Positions 14,690-21,383 of a stretch of 21,383 nucleotides of DNA are shown one piece after another. Under the pieces are notes generated by a model. It was not told where the DNA came from. It did not search any database and worked only from the letters and a program-made list of their open reading frames with translations. Position 1 is the first letter of the stretch; each line of letters begins with the position of its first letter. A program made the position numbers and the translations under genes. The stretch is from Clostridiales bacterium. Its GTDB lineage: Bacteria; Bacillota; Clostridia; Christensenellales; CAG-138. The stretch is from the NCBI GenBank assembly GCA_004558825.1, contig SFDB01000019.1, positions 1 through 21,383 on the forward strand, written 5' to 3'.

Positions 14690-15439
14690 TCAAATACCGC
14701 CGCTCATCGCGCCGTGTGCAACGCACACGGCTTCATCGCTTATGTTGCATCTGAGCCTGTATACGGGAACCGTGCGAAGCAGGTCGTCGAGACGATCGAG
14801 CAGCAGGCCCATGAGGTTTTCGTTGACGCGGTATACGGTTTGCTCGAAAAGAAGCGGAAGCGCATCCTTGGGTTCCATTCTTTCAATACTGTTTTCGGGA
14901 TTGCGCACAACGTATGCAATTGCTTGAAGCGGCACCATTGTATTGCGCTGTATGTTATTCTTGCCGCTCCACGGCGTTCCGCAGACATAGTATGTTTCAT
15001 CAATCTTGCGAACGATGGGCTTGTCGTCGTTTACAATGAACGCGCGCTCGCTGCCGAAATGCTTGAGCCAAAGCCCTGTATGCGTTGATTTTCCTGTGCC
15101 GCTGTCTGCCGTGAAAAGATAAGCCTTCGAATCGCAGGCGACGGCCGAGCTGTGGAGCATGAATGCGTTGTAATTGAGCATATTCGCGTGAAATTGCGTG
15201 CCCGAAAGCATGTATTCATATGTCGACCTTGCCGAATGGGTGGTGGGGATCTGACCGAATCGCTTCATGCATACGCGGTCGATGTCGTCGTTGGTTTGCT
15301 CGATTGCGAACGCAATGCTGCTCTCGTCGACATCACTGACAATATAATGCTGTATTTGCTCTCTGAGTCTTTCATAATGGGCGGTTACAAGAACATTCAC
15401 ACCCGCGATGCGGCAAACCCTTTTTATGGCGTCTTCCAT
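14690..15439 (-). CDS. HPr kinase-like ATPase of a peptide-maturation cassette
   Basis: The 249-aa protein carries an HprK/PEPCK-type kinase core: LHSSAVA lead-in, P-loop ADSGTGKST (about 110-118), HTGLWLKHFG, FIVNDDKPI (about 135-142) and CGTPWSGK, a pattern typical of the HPr-kinase relatives that occur beside PqqD-like proteins. True HprK has an N-terminal domain and a different C-terminal HPr-binding helix and is ~310 aa, so this is not the catabolite-control enzyme. In paeninodin-type lasso clusters such a kinase phosphorylates the precursor's C-terminal Ser; a similar role here is inference. I prefer ATG at 15439 (GGAGGG just upstream) to ATG at 15463, which would be only ~6 bases after the predicted transcription start and has no ribosome site. 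Confidence 0.82.
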   Translation of the reverse strand: MEDAIKRVCRIAGVNVLVTAHYERLREQIQHYIVSDVDESSIAFAIEQTNDDIDRVCMKRFGQIPTTHSARSTYEYMLSGTQFHANMLNYNAFMLHSSAVACDSKAYLFTADSGTGKSTHTGLWLKHFGSERAFIVNDDKPIVRKIDETYYVCGTPWSGKNNIQRNTMVPLQAIAYVVRNPENSIERMEPKDALPLLFEQTVYRVNENLMGLLLDRLDDLLRTVPVYRLRCNISDEAVCVAHGAMSGGI

Positions 15440-15475
15440 AAGCCCTCCGGTCGGATTCGACATACTGTTTACTGT

Positions 15476-15504
15476 ATTCTATATTGTTTTTATATATGTG
15501 TCAA
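15476..15504 (-). promoter_or_regulatory. Strong sigma-A promoter of the kinase-PqqD-peptidase-exporter cassette
   Basis: On the minus strand TTGACA (15504-15499), 17-base spacer, TAGAAT (15481-15476): a perfect -35 and a five-of-six -10. Transcription should begin near 15469 and cover all four genes down to 12215. The same hexamer pair and spacing occur in the promoter of the S8 protease gene. Confidence 0.85.
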
Positions 15505-15546
15505 ACGAATATCGTCATTTTTTTCATGGGCGAATTTAAGAAAAGC

Positions 15547-15708
15547 TCATTTTTTAACATGTTTGCCGCATTTTTCGCCGCTTTGTGCGGAGCAGCCCGA
15601 GCACTTGCCGCAATTACAGCAACTACGGCGGTTTTGCCAGGCGCGTATGAACGAGTAAACGCACCAAAGAACTATAAGCGCCGCAATGACATAGAATATC
15701 CACCTCAT
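15547..15708 (-). CDS. Small Cys-rich membrane protein (FeoB-associated type)
   Basis: The 53-aa protein has one membrane helix (about 4-22, WIFYVIAALIVLWCVYSFI), then a basic stretch and a Cys cluster (Cys30, 31, 33, 36, 39, 47: CCNCGKCSGC). This is the layout of FeoB-associated Cys-rich membrane proteins, usually encoded after feoB and thought to help iron uptake, though their role is unproven. Here it follows a TtcA-like gene instead, with its ATG overlapping that stop codon (ATGA) and GGAG 8 bases upstream. No feoA/feoB is in the window. The Cys cluster could hold iron or an Fe-S centre. It is not likely to be the missing peptide precursor, since it begins with a membrane helix and lies in another operon. 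Confidence 0.75.
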   Translation of the reverse strand: MRWIFYVIAALIVLWCVYSFIRAWQNRRSCCNCGKCSGCSAQSGEKCGKHVKK

Positions 15709-16490
15709 ACCATGCGCTCCTTCGTATTGAGCTCGCATAGCGGATTGCTGTAGTCCACGCTCTCCGGCGGGAGACGGAGATTATGCCAGAGATTATACTT
15801 TTCAGGCGCGCTGATGGCGTTCATCATACGCGTTTCAAAGTCGGGTGCAAATGTCGTGAAATATTCGAGTATGCGCTTCATGTCCTCACGCTTTGTCTTG
15901 CCTGCGACGGTGCAGTTTGGTTTCATAACGGGCAGCTCAAGACGCTTTGCAACGCTAAGGGCGTGCTTCTCGGGGAGGAAAACAAGAGGGCGTATGAGCG
16001 TCACGTCTTTGCGCCCCAAATACGTTATCGGGCCGAAAGTATTGAGGCGGCTTTCGTATATCAGGCTCAGGAAAAACGTTTCAAGAACGTCCTCGCGGTT
16101 ATGGCCGAGCGCAACCTTCTTGCAGCCGCGCTCGACAGCGGCATTATTCAGCGCGCCGCGCCTTAGCTTTGCACACATTGCGCAAGGATTGGTTTCCTTC
16201 CTTATATTAAATACGACATCGCCGATATCGGTCTTTATTACCTCAAAGGGAACGCCGATGCTCCGCGCAAACTCCTCGACGGCAGACGTGTCCTGCTCAA
16301 CAAGGCCGAGATCGAGCATAACGCCGCACACCTCGTAGTCGCGCCTGCAGAAACGCTGGTAGAGTTTCAGGCCATACATAAGCAAAAGACTGTCTTTGCC
16401 GCCGGACACACCAACGCAAATCCTGTCGCCGTCTTTTATCATGCCAAAGCGCTCGTCCGCTCGGCGTATACAGCCAAGAACCTGTTTCAT
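15705..16490 (-). CDS. TtcA-like tRNA sulfur transferase (PP-loop ATPase)
   Basis: The 261-aa protein has the PP-loop SGGKDS (29-34), a CxxC pair at Cys103/Cys106 (NPCAMCAKLRRG), LGHNREDVLETFFL, and a third Cys193 (KPNC). The three Cys match those that hold the [4Fe-4S] cluster in TtcA, which makes 2-thiocytidine at tRNA position 32 in an ATP-dependent reaction. Length is a little below E. coli TtcA (about 310). Gram-positive members are often mislabelled TilS/MesJ; the Cys set argues for the TtcA/TtuA-like branch, but the exact tRNA position is not certain. Start ATG at 16490 with GAGG 6 bases upstream. It is translationally coupled to the small Cys-rich membrane protein. Confidence 0.9.
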   Translation of the reverse strand: MKQVLGCIRRADERFGMIKDGDRICVGVSGGKDSLLLMYGLKLYQRFCRRDYEVCGVMLDLGLVEQDTSAVEEFARSIGVPFEVIKTDIGDVVFNIRKETNPCAMCAKLRRGALNNAAVERGCKKVALGHNREDVLETFFLSLIYESRLNTFGPITYLGRKDVTLIRPLVFLPEKHALSVAKRLELPVMKPNCTVAGKTKREDMKRILEYFTTFAPDFETRMMNAISAPEKYNLWHNLRLPPESVDYSNPLCELNTKERMV

Positions 16491-16519
16491 ACTAAACCTC
16501 GAAATAAAGAATTGACAAC

Positions 16520-16549
16520 ATTATATGAGAAATGCCGACCGCTTGTCCA
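16520..16549 (-). promoter_or_regulatory. Promoter of the ttcA-like operon
   Basis: On the minus strand TGGACA (16549-16544), 18-base spacer, TATAAT (16525-16520). Transcription should start near 16513, ~23 bases before the start codon. Confidence 0.68.
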
Positions 16550-16662
16550 CACCTCAGAAAATAAAAATCAAGAAAATATATAATTAAACAAAATACGGCT
16601 ATTAAACCAAAAAAGCAAGCGATGTTCAAAGCGGCAAACGTTCACGAAATTTTCATAAGTTA

Positions 16663-16691
16663 TTGACATAAATATATAACTGGTTTAGAAT
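16663..16691 (+). promoter_or_regulatory. Strong sigma-A promoter of the S8 protease gene
   Basis: TTGACA (16663-16668), 17-base spacer, TAGAAT (16686-16691). Predicted start near 16698 gives a ~75-base leader that contains the perfect 10-bp palindrome TATAGCTATA (16712-16721). The ribosome site is GGGGGGAAG at 16761-16769. The rest of the 16491-16772 gap is A+T-rich and holds only the two divergent promoters. Confidence 0.85.
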
Positions 16692-16772
16692 TAGATTAAA
16701 TTGGAGCGAGGTATAGCTATATGCTTTCGCATCAATTAATACCACTCGAAATCTAAAACAGGGGGGAAGAAA

Positions 16773-19700
16773 ATGAAAATCAGAACCACTAAAAGCTTCG
16801 TGGCTGCTCTGGTTGCACTCGCAATGCTTGTTTCGGCATTCTCGGGTATAGCCTTTGCTGCCGGCACGGCTTTTGAAGCTGTCGGCGAAGCTCGGCTGAT
16901 TGAGAACGACAGGTATACCGGAGAATCCGGTAATACCGCCCAGAACGTTGAGCAAAAAATTTACAGAGGCACAACGATCAAGGCGGCGGACGACGTTGAG
17001 ACAACAGATGACAACGAGATAGTTGACATCATGGTTGAGCTTGAAGGCGATCCGGCGATGAAGGTCAAAGGCTCCGTAAAGGCTGCTGCATCGTATGAAG
17101 CTAAGCTCCTTGAGGATCAGAAGGCAATACAGGCAAAGATCGAGAATGCCATCGGCAAGAAGATTGATGTCATGTATAACCATACGCTGCTCTTCAACGG
17201 CTTCTCTTTCCGCGGTGAGTTCGGTCTTATTGCAAAGATTAACGAACTGGATGGCGTCGTAGCTTTCCGCGCACCGGAATTCGATAATCCGACGCCGAAA
17301 ATGGCAACCAGCACAGGCCTTGTTTCCGCAACGGAAGCTTGGGATCTCGGCTACAAGGGCGAAGGTACGCTTGTCGCCATAATTGATACGGGCATTCGCC
17401 CCACGCATGAGGCTTTCAGCGTAGCTCCCGAAAATCCCGCAATGACACAGCAGTCTTTGGCAGCTGTCATCGCAGAGCATTCGGCAAACCTCAACTGCGG
17501 CACTGACGCTGCACAGCTTTACTACAGCGCCAAAATCCCGTTCAGGTACAACTATTATACAAGTGCTTACAATGCAAACCACGGCGCAAGCGACCACGGC
17601 ACGCACGTTGCCGGTATTGCGGCCGGTAATAACGGTGATGATTTCAAGGGCGTAGCTCCTGAGGCTCAGATCCTTGCAATGCAGGTGTTTAGCTCAAACG
17701 GCGGCGCATCCTGGAGCACGATACTTCCGGCTCTTGAAGACTGCGCGTATCTCGGCGTTGATACGGCAAACATGAGCTTGGGTTCTGCGTGCGGCTTCTC
17801 TACATATTATCAGGAGAGCTATGAAGAAGTCTTTGCGCTTCTCACGCAGGCAGGCGTAAACCTTGCTGTTGCGGCAGGTAACGACTATGCGACGCTCGAG
17901 GAAAACGCTTGGAACGGTTATGCTCCCGTAACAAACCTTGACTACGGCGTAGTCGGTTCTCCGTCAACGTGGCCGGAGTCGCTTTCGGTAGCGGCAGCGG
18001 ATAACGCAACGACAGTTATGGGTCATATCGAGGTTAACGGTGCGAGCTTTGGTTATACCGACAGAGCGTCTAACGCGTCTGAGCAGCTCACATCGATCGC
18101 CGGCGAGCATGAGTATGTAATCTGCGGACTCAGCCTCCCCGAGGATTATGAGAACGTAGACGTAGCGGGCAAGATAGCAGTTGTAAGCCGCGGTGACATT
18201 TCCTTCACCGAAAAGGTTGCAAACGCTGCCAATGCAGGCGCTATCGGCGTTATCGTCGTAAACAATCAGCCCGGCTCCATCAACATGCAGGTTGACAACT
18301 ACCTCGTTCCCGCAGTATCGGTCCTTCAGAAGTACATGGCTGACTTCGAGGAAGGTAACGGCACGCTTTCGATCGTAGCCGGCGAATTCCTTGATCTTGA
18401 TCTCGCGGGCCAGACGACGAGCTTCTCGAGCCGCGGCACAACCGCTGATCTTAAGATTAAGCCCGAGATTATCGCTCCCGGCGGCAACATCAATTCCGCT
18501 ATAGGCTTCGGTTCGGACAACTCCTACGAGGCATGGAACGGAACATCGATGGCGGCTCCGCACGTTGCGGGCGGCATGGCTCTCGTAAAAGAGTATGTTA
18601 ACGCTAACTTCTCCGGCCTCAATGCGGAGCAGAAGCTTAACCTCATTGATGCGCTTCTTATGTCTACAGCGACACCCATCAAGAACGATCAGGGCGTAAC
18701 TGCTTTCGTACGTGAACAGGGCGCAGGCATGATGAATCTTGGCGCGGCTATAAGGACACATGCTTATCTGTCCACTTCTTCGAATGTAAGACCGAAGCTT
18801 GAGATCGGCAGCGATGCAAATTGGACAGGCGTATTCAACTTTAACTTCAACGTAACAAACTTTGGCTACGAGACGCTTAAGTATAAGCTTGGCTTCATCG
18901 GCCTTACCGAGCAGCCGACCAACGGCGGAACTGCTATCGTGGTTAACGGCACTGAGCTTGACATAAGCGCATGGGGCACATTTGAGACAAACTTTGAAAA
19001 CGACACAGTTATCGTTCCCGCAGGTGAGAGTGTAGCTATTAACGCTAAGTTCACCATGGATGCGGACGCTATCGCGAGTCTTAGGAACATATTCACGGAC
19101 GGCGTTTATGTTGAAGGTTTCGTAACGCTTGAATCTCTTGAAGTTGAAGGCGTTGTTGACGAAGACCTTAGCATACCGTTCCTCGGATTCCTCGGCGATT
19201 GGAATTACCCGTCGATGATCGACTGCGGTTACTACTGGCAGGATGTAACGGGTGAGGCCAATAACGGTACGCATCCCGTATCCAATACGGTAGGCTATAA
19301 GAATGGCAACACGATACAGGGCCTTGGTATCAACCCCTATGCTCAAATGCCTGAAGGAACCTACCTTGAAGACCGTAACGCCATCTCTCCGAACGGCGAT
19401 GGCATACTCGATTCTGTTTCGACCATCTACACAGGCATGATTCGTAACCAGCGCTATGGTCATTACGCGATCAACTATGCTGATGGCACACAGGACATAC
19501 TTGAGTCTTGGGAATACAACACCAAGGGCTACTATTACGCCAACGGCGGTTATTATGACCAGCTTGGCGTAAACTACAGCGCTTTCCCGGGTTGGGACGC
19601 TTCAACGCTTGCTGACGGCGAGAGCGCAACGATTGAAGTTCGCGGCGACCTTGACAATGCGGGCTACACGACAGCCGGCAACAAGATGGGCGCATGGCTC

Positions 19701-21383
19701 ATCCCGGTAACGAAAGACCTCACGGCTCCCGAACTTACAGCGGCTGCGGCAGAGGGCAATGTAATCAGCGCTTATTTCGAAGATGCAAACTATATTGCTT
19801 ACATCGCGGCTTATGCTGACGAAGCCATGAGCAACCTCATTAACGACATTGCGGTCTTTGAGACAGAGCGCGGCGCAACGACGCTGTTTGAGTTTGACGC
19901 TCCCGAAAACGCCGAGTTTGTCTACTTCTTCGTGGGCGACTATGCAGGCAACGAGAGGGCATACAAGTTCGAAATCGCAACAGGCACAGCGACCGAAATT
20001 GACGTAACCCCCGGTGGCGGCGATGACCAGGAAACAATCTGGTGGGAAGAGAACTTTGACGTATTCCCGCTCCAGTCCGGCAACTGGCTTGCCGCAGACG
20101 TTGACGGCGATAACCATAAGTGGGGCATATTCACAAATAACTCCGACATGGCTTACGGCGGAACGGGCGGATTTGCAGGTTCAGAGTCCTATTGCGTAAC
20201 GCACCAGCCTTCGGACGGCGCTCTTACGCCGGACAACTGGTTCATTACACCGGCTATCGAGATACCCGCTGACGGCGACTTCGTACTCAGGTTCCAGGTA
20301 TCCTCGACGAATTATCAGCCTGAACACCTTGCGGTTCTTGTTGGCCCGGAAAACGTATCAAACACAAGCGACTTTACATCGACGCTCATGGATGAGGACA
20401 TAGCGAACCTCGATTATGCACAGAAGGAGTTCAGCCTTGCGCAGTATGCGGGACAGAAGATTAGATTTGCGTTCCGCCACTACAACTGCACGAATCAGAT
20501 GCTCCTCAGAGTCGATGAGATTCAGGTTGTTAAGAAGAGCGCAGGCGGCGGAGATGTTGTTGACATTCCCGACGGATATGCAGCAATAACGCTCAAGACT
20601 GATGACGTATGGGGCGATGGCAGCGGTTATCAGATGCTTCTCGATGCGGATGCTTCCGCTTATGGAACGCTGATTCCGACACAGGGCCCGCTCACAAGCT
20701 CCGGCGATGCTCCGGCGGGTCTCTATGACAACTTCGAGTACAAGATTCCGGAGAATGCTGACGGTTCGCTCACTACGAGCAACATGATCTGCGATAGCTC
20801 TGCGACAATACTCGTTCCCGCAGGCGTATATGACTACTGTATTGCGAACCCGACACCCGGCGACAGGATCTGGATTGCTACTGACAACGGTACCGCTAAC
20901 GGCCGTGAGGACGATTATACGTTCGAAAACCAGAAGCACTACATCTTCCATGTGCAGCTCAAGGGTCAGAACGACGCTGTCAATCTTGAGATAATCGGAG
21001 GCGGCGACACTCCCGATCCGACACCGACACCCGGCGGCGACGCTTTTGTCGGCTGGTACTTCGAGTCGCAGAGCGAAGTTAACGAGTGGACGTTCGTCGA
21101 TAAAGACGGCGACGGCTACAATTGGGATTGGAACGAGCTCAGCAACAACACTCTCCCAGCTTATGAAGGCGAAGGCTGCATCTATTCGAACTCGTTCGTC
21201 AACAATTTTGGCGCAGTAAATCCCGACAACTGGGCAATTTCGCCTGAGTTCACGATTCCCGCGAACGCATCGAGCGCAACGCTGAGCTGGTATGCAGGTC
21301 CGCAGGATCCCGATTGGACGGAAGAGCATTACGGCGTATATGTAGGAACCGGCACTGATACCGCGAACTACACGCAGCTCTTT
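16773..21383 (+). CDS. Secreted S8 subtilisin-like protease with PA and gingipain-type adhesin domains (3' truncated)
   Basis: The frame runs open from ATG at 16773 to the right edge, 1537 codons without a stop. It has a signal peptide (1-30, ending AFAAG), an I9-like propeptide (about 83-170), and a peptidase S8 domain with Asp205 (AIIDTG), His275 (DHGTHVAG), Asn370 (AAGND) and Ser592 (NGTSMAAPHVAGG). A PA domain (about 445-535) is inserted before the Ser, as in lactocepin/C5a-peptidase types. Beta-sandwich Fn3-like regions follow (about 665-1080). Residues ~1087-1252 form a cleaved-adhesin-like domain (DVDGDNHKWG, PDNWFITPAIEIP), ~1268-1407 a DUF2436-like domain (TDDVWGDGSGYQMLLDADAS, IPENADGS), and from ~1422 a second cleaved-adhesin domain (DKDGDGYNWDW, NPDNWAISPEF). 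The last two are known from P. gingivalis gingipains and HagA. A DPTPTPGG linker precedes the final domain. Likely an extracellular protein-degrading, matrix-binding enzyme; its cell attachment lies beyond the window. Confidence 0.93.
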   Translation, partial: MKIRTTKSFVAALVALAMLVSAFSGIAFAAGTAFEAVGEARLIENDRYTGESGNTAQNVEQKIYRGTTIKAADDVETTDDNEIVDIMVELEGDPAMKVKGSVKAAASYEAKLLEDQKAIQAKIENAIGKKIDVMYNHTLLFNGFSFRGEFGLIAKINELDGVVAFRAPEFDNPTPKMATSTGLVSATEAWDLGYKGEGTLVAIIDTGIRPTHEAFSVAPENPAMTQQSLAAVIAEHSANLNCGTDAAQLYYSAKIPFRYNYYTSAYNANHGASDHGTHVAGIAAGNNGDDFKGVAPEAQILAMQVFSSNGGASWSTILPALEDCAYLGVDTANMSLGSACGFSTYYQESYEEVFALLTQAGVNLAVAAGNDYATLEENAWNGYAPVTNLDYGVVGSPSTWPESLSVAAADNATTVMGHIEVNGASFGYTDRASNASEQLTSIAGEHEYVICGLSLPEDYENVDVAGKIAVVSRGDISFTEKVANAANAGAIGVIVVNNQPGSINMQVDNYLVPAVSVLQKYMADFEEGNGTLSIVAGEFLDLDLAGQTTSFSSRGTTADLKIKPEIIAPGGNINSAIGFGSDNSYEAWNGTSMAAPHVAGGMALVKEYVNANFSGLNAEQKLNLIDALLMSTATPIKNDQGVTAFVREQGAGMMNLGAAIRTHAYLSTSSNVRPKLEIGSDANWTGVFNFNFNVTNFGYETLKYKLGFIGLTEQPTNGGTAIVVNGTELDISAWGTFETNFENDTVIVPAGESVAINAKFTMDADAIASLRNIFTDGVYVEGFVTLESLEVEGVVDEDLSIPFLGFLGDWNYPSMIDCGYYWQDVTGEANNGTHPVSNTVGYKNGNTIQGLGINPYAQMPEGTYLEDRNAISPNGDGILDSVSTIYTGMIRNQRYGHYAINYADGTQDILESWEYNTKGYYYANGGYYDQLGVNYSAFPGWDASTLADGESATIEVRGDLDNAGYTTAGNKMGAWLIPVTKDLTAPELTAAAAEGNVISAYFEDANYIAYIAAYADEAMSNLINDIAVFETERGATTLFEFDAPENAEFVYFFVGDYAGNERAYKFEIATGTATEIDVTPGGGDDQETIWWEENFDVFPLQSGNWLAADVDGDNHKWGIFTNNSDMAYGGTGGFAGSESYCVTHQPSDGALTPDNWFITPAIEIPADGDFVLRFQVSSTNYQPEHLAVLVGPENVSNTSDFTSTLMDEDIANLDYAQKEFSLAQYAGQKIRFAFRHYNCTNQMLLRVDEIQVVKKSAGGGDVVDIPDGYAAITLKTDDVWGDGSGYQMLLDADASAYGTLIPTQGPLTSSGDAPAGLYDNFEYKIPENADGSLTTSNMICDSSATILVPAGVYDYCIANPTPGDRIWIATDNGTANGREDDYTFENQKHYIFHVQLKGQNDAVNLEIIGGGDTPDPTPTPGGDAFVGWYFESQSEVNEWTFVDKDGDGYNWDWNELSNNTLPAYEGEGCIYSNSFVNNFGAVNPDNWAISPEFTIPANASSATLSWYAGPQDPDWTEEHYGVYVGTGTDTANYTQLF

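Noticed and set aside
12215..15439. Complete lasso peptide gene cluster
   Set aside because: The kinase, PqqD-like protein and exporter fit, but the Asn-synthetase-like cyclase, transglutaminase-like protease and precursor are all absent.
15547..15708. Cys-rich 53-aa ORF as the missing RiPP precursor
   Set aside because: It starts with a membrane helix rather than a leader, is coupled to the ttcA-like gene, and matches the FeoB-associated small membrane protein layout.
16512..16517. Plus-strand TTGACA as a second promoter for the protease
   Set aside because: No -10 element at a workable distance; the box at 16663 has an ideal partner.
17964..19463. 499-codon open frame antisense to the protease gene
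   Set aside because: It lies wholly inside the S8 protease frame, has no recognisable domain and no ribosome site; long antisense frames arise from codon bias.
20358..21329. 323-codon minus-strand frame at the right end
   Set aside because: Shadow of the adhesin-domain part of the protease; no family resemblance.

Overview
The window looks like a chromosomal piece of a spore-forming, probably gut-dwelling Clostridia-type Firmicute. The evidence is spoIIR, sleB and ypeB side by side; the yloU-yloV(fakA)-recG order also known from Bacillus; TTG/GTG starts set by strong GGAGG sites; and large secreted proteins with Pro-Thr-Val-Ala linkers. The exact genus cannot be read from the sequence. No rRNA, tRNA, CRISPR array, insertion sequence or integrase is visible.

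Layout: (1) 1-1335 is the 3' end of a large exported multidomain protein, open at the left edge. (2) 1449-4052, minus strand, is a spore operon spoIIR-sleB-ypeB with overlapping or near-touching genes; paired hairpins separate it from the first gene. (3) 4286-8430, plus strand, holds yloU (Asp23/Gls24), fakA/yloV and recG behind a good sigma-A promoter. (4) 8553-9572 is a gap gene (GAPDH) with its own promoter, an 11-bp inverted repeat over the -10 box, and a clear terminator. (5) 9771-12181 is an OmpR-type response regulator and PAS/HAMP histidine kinase pair with an ATGA overlap. (6) 12215-15439, minus strand, is a four-gene cassette: HPr-kinase-like ATPase, PqqD/RRE-like protein, SipW/ER-type S26 peptidase and ABC exporter. 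It has one excellent promoter and no visible precursor or cyclase. (7) 15547-16490, minus strand, is a TtcA-like PP-loop enzyme translationally coupled to a 53-aa Cys-rich membrane protein. (8) 16773-21383 is a giant secreted S8 protease, open at the right edge. It carries a PA domain and gingipain/haemagglutinin-type adhesin domains.

How they fit: most of the window is housekeeping (lipid precursor phosphorylation, DNA repair, glycolysis, tRNA thiolation) and sporulation/germination. The accessory parts are the two surface or secreted proteins at the ends and the kinase-RRE-protease-exporter cassette, which resembles a stripped-down maturation and export module for a ribosomally made peptide whose substrate must lie elsewhere. 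The most notable observations are that cassette, the Bacteroidota-like gingipain modules on a Firmicute subtilase, and GAPDH residues that depart from the NAD-specific pattern at both classical cofactor positions.
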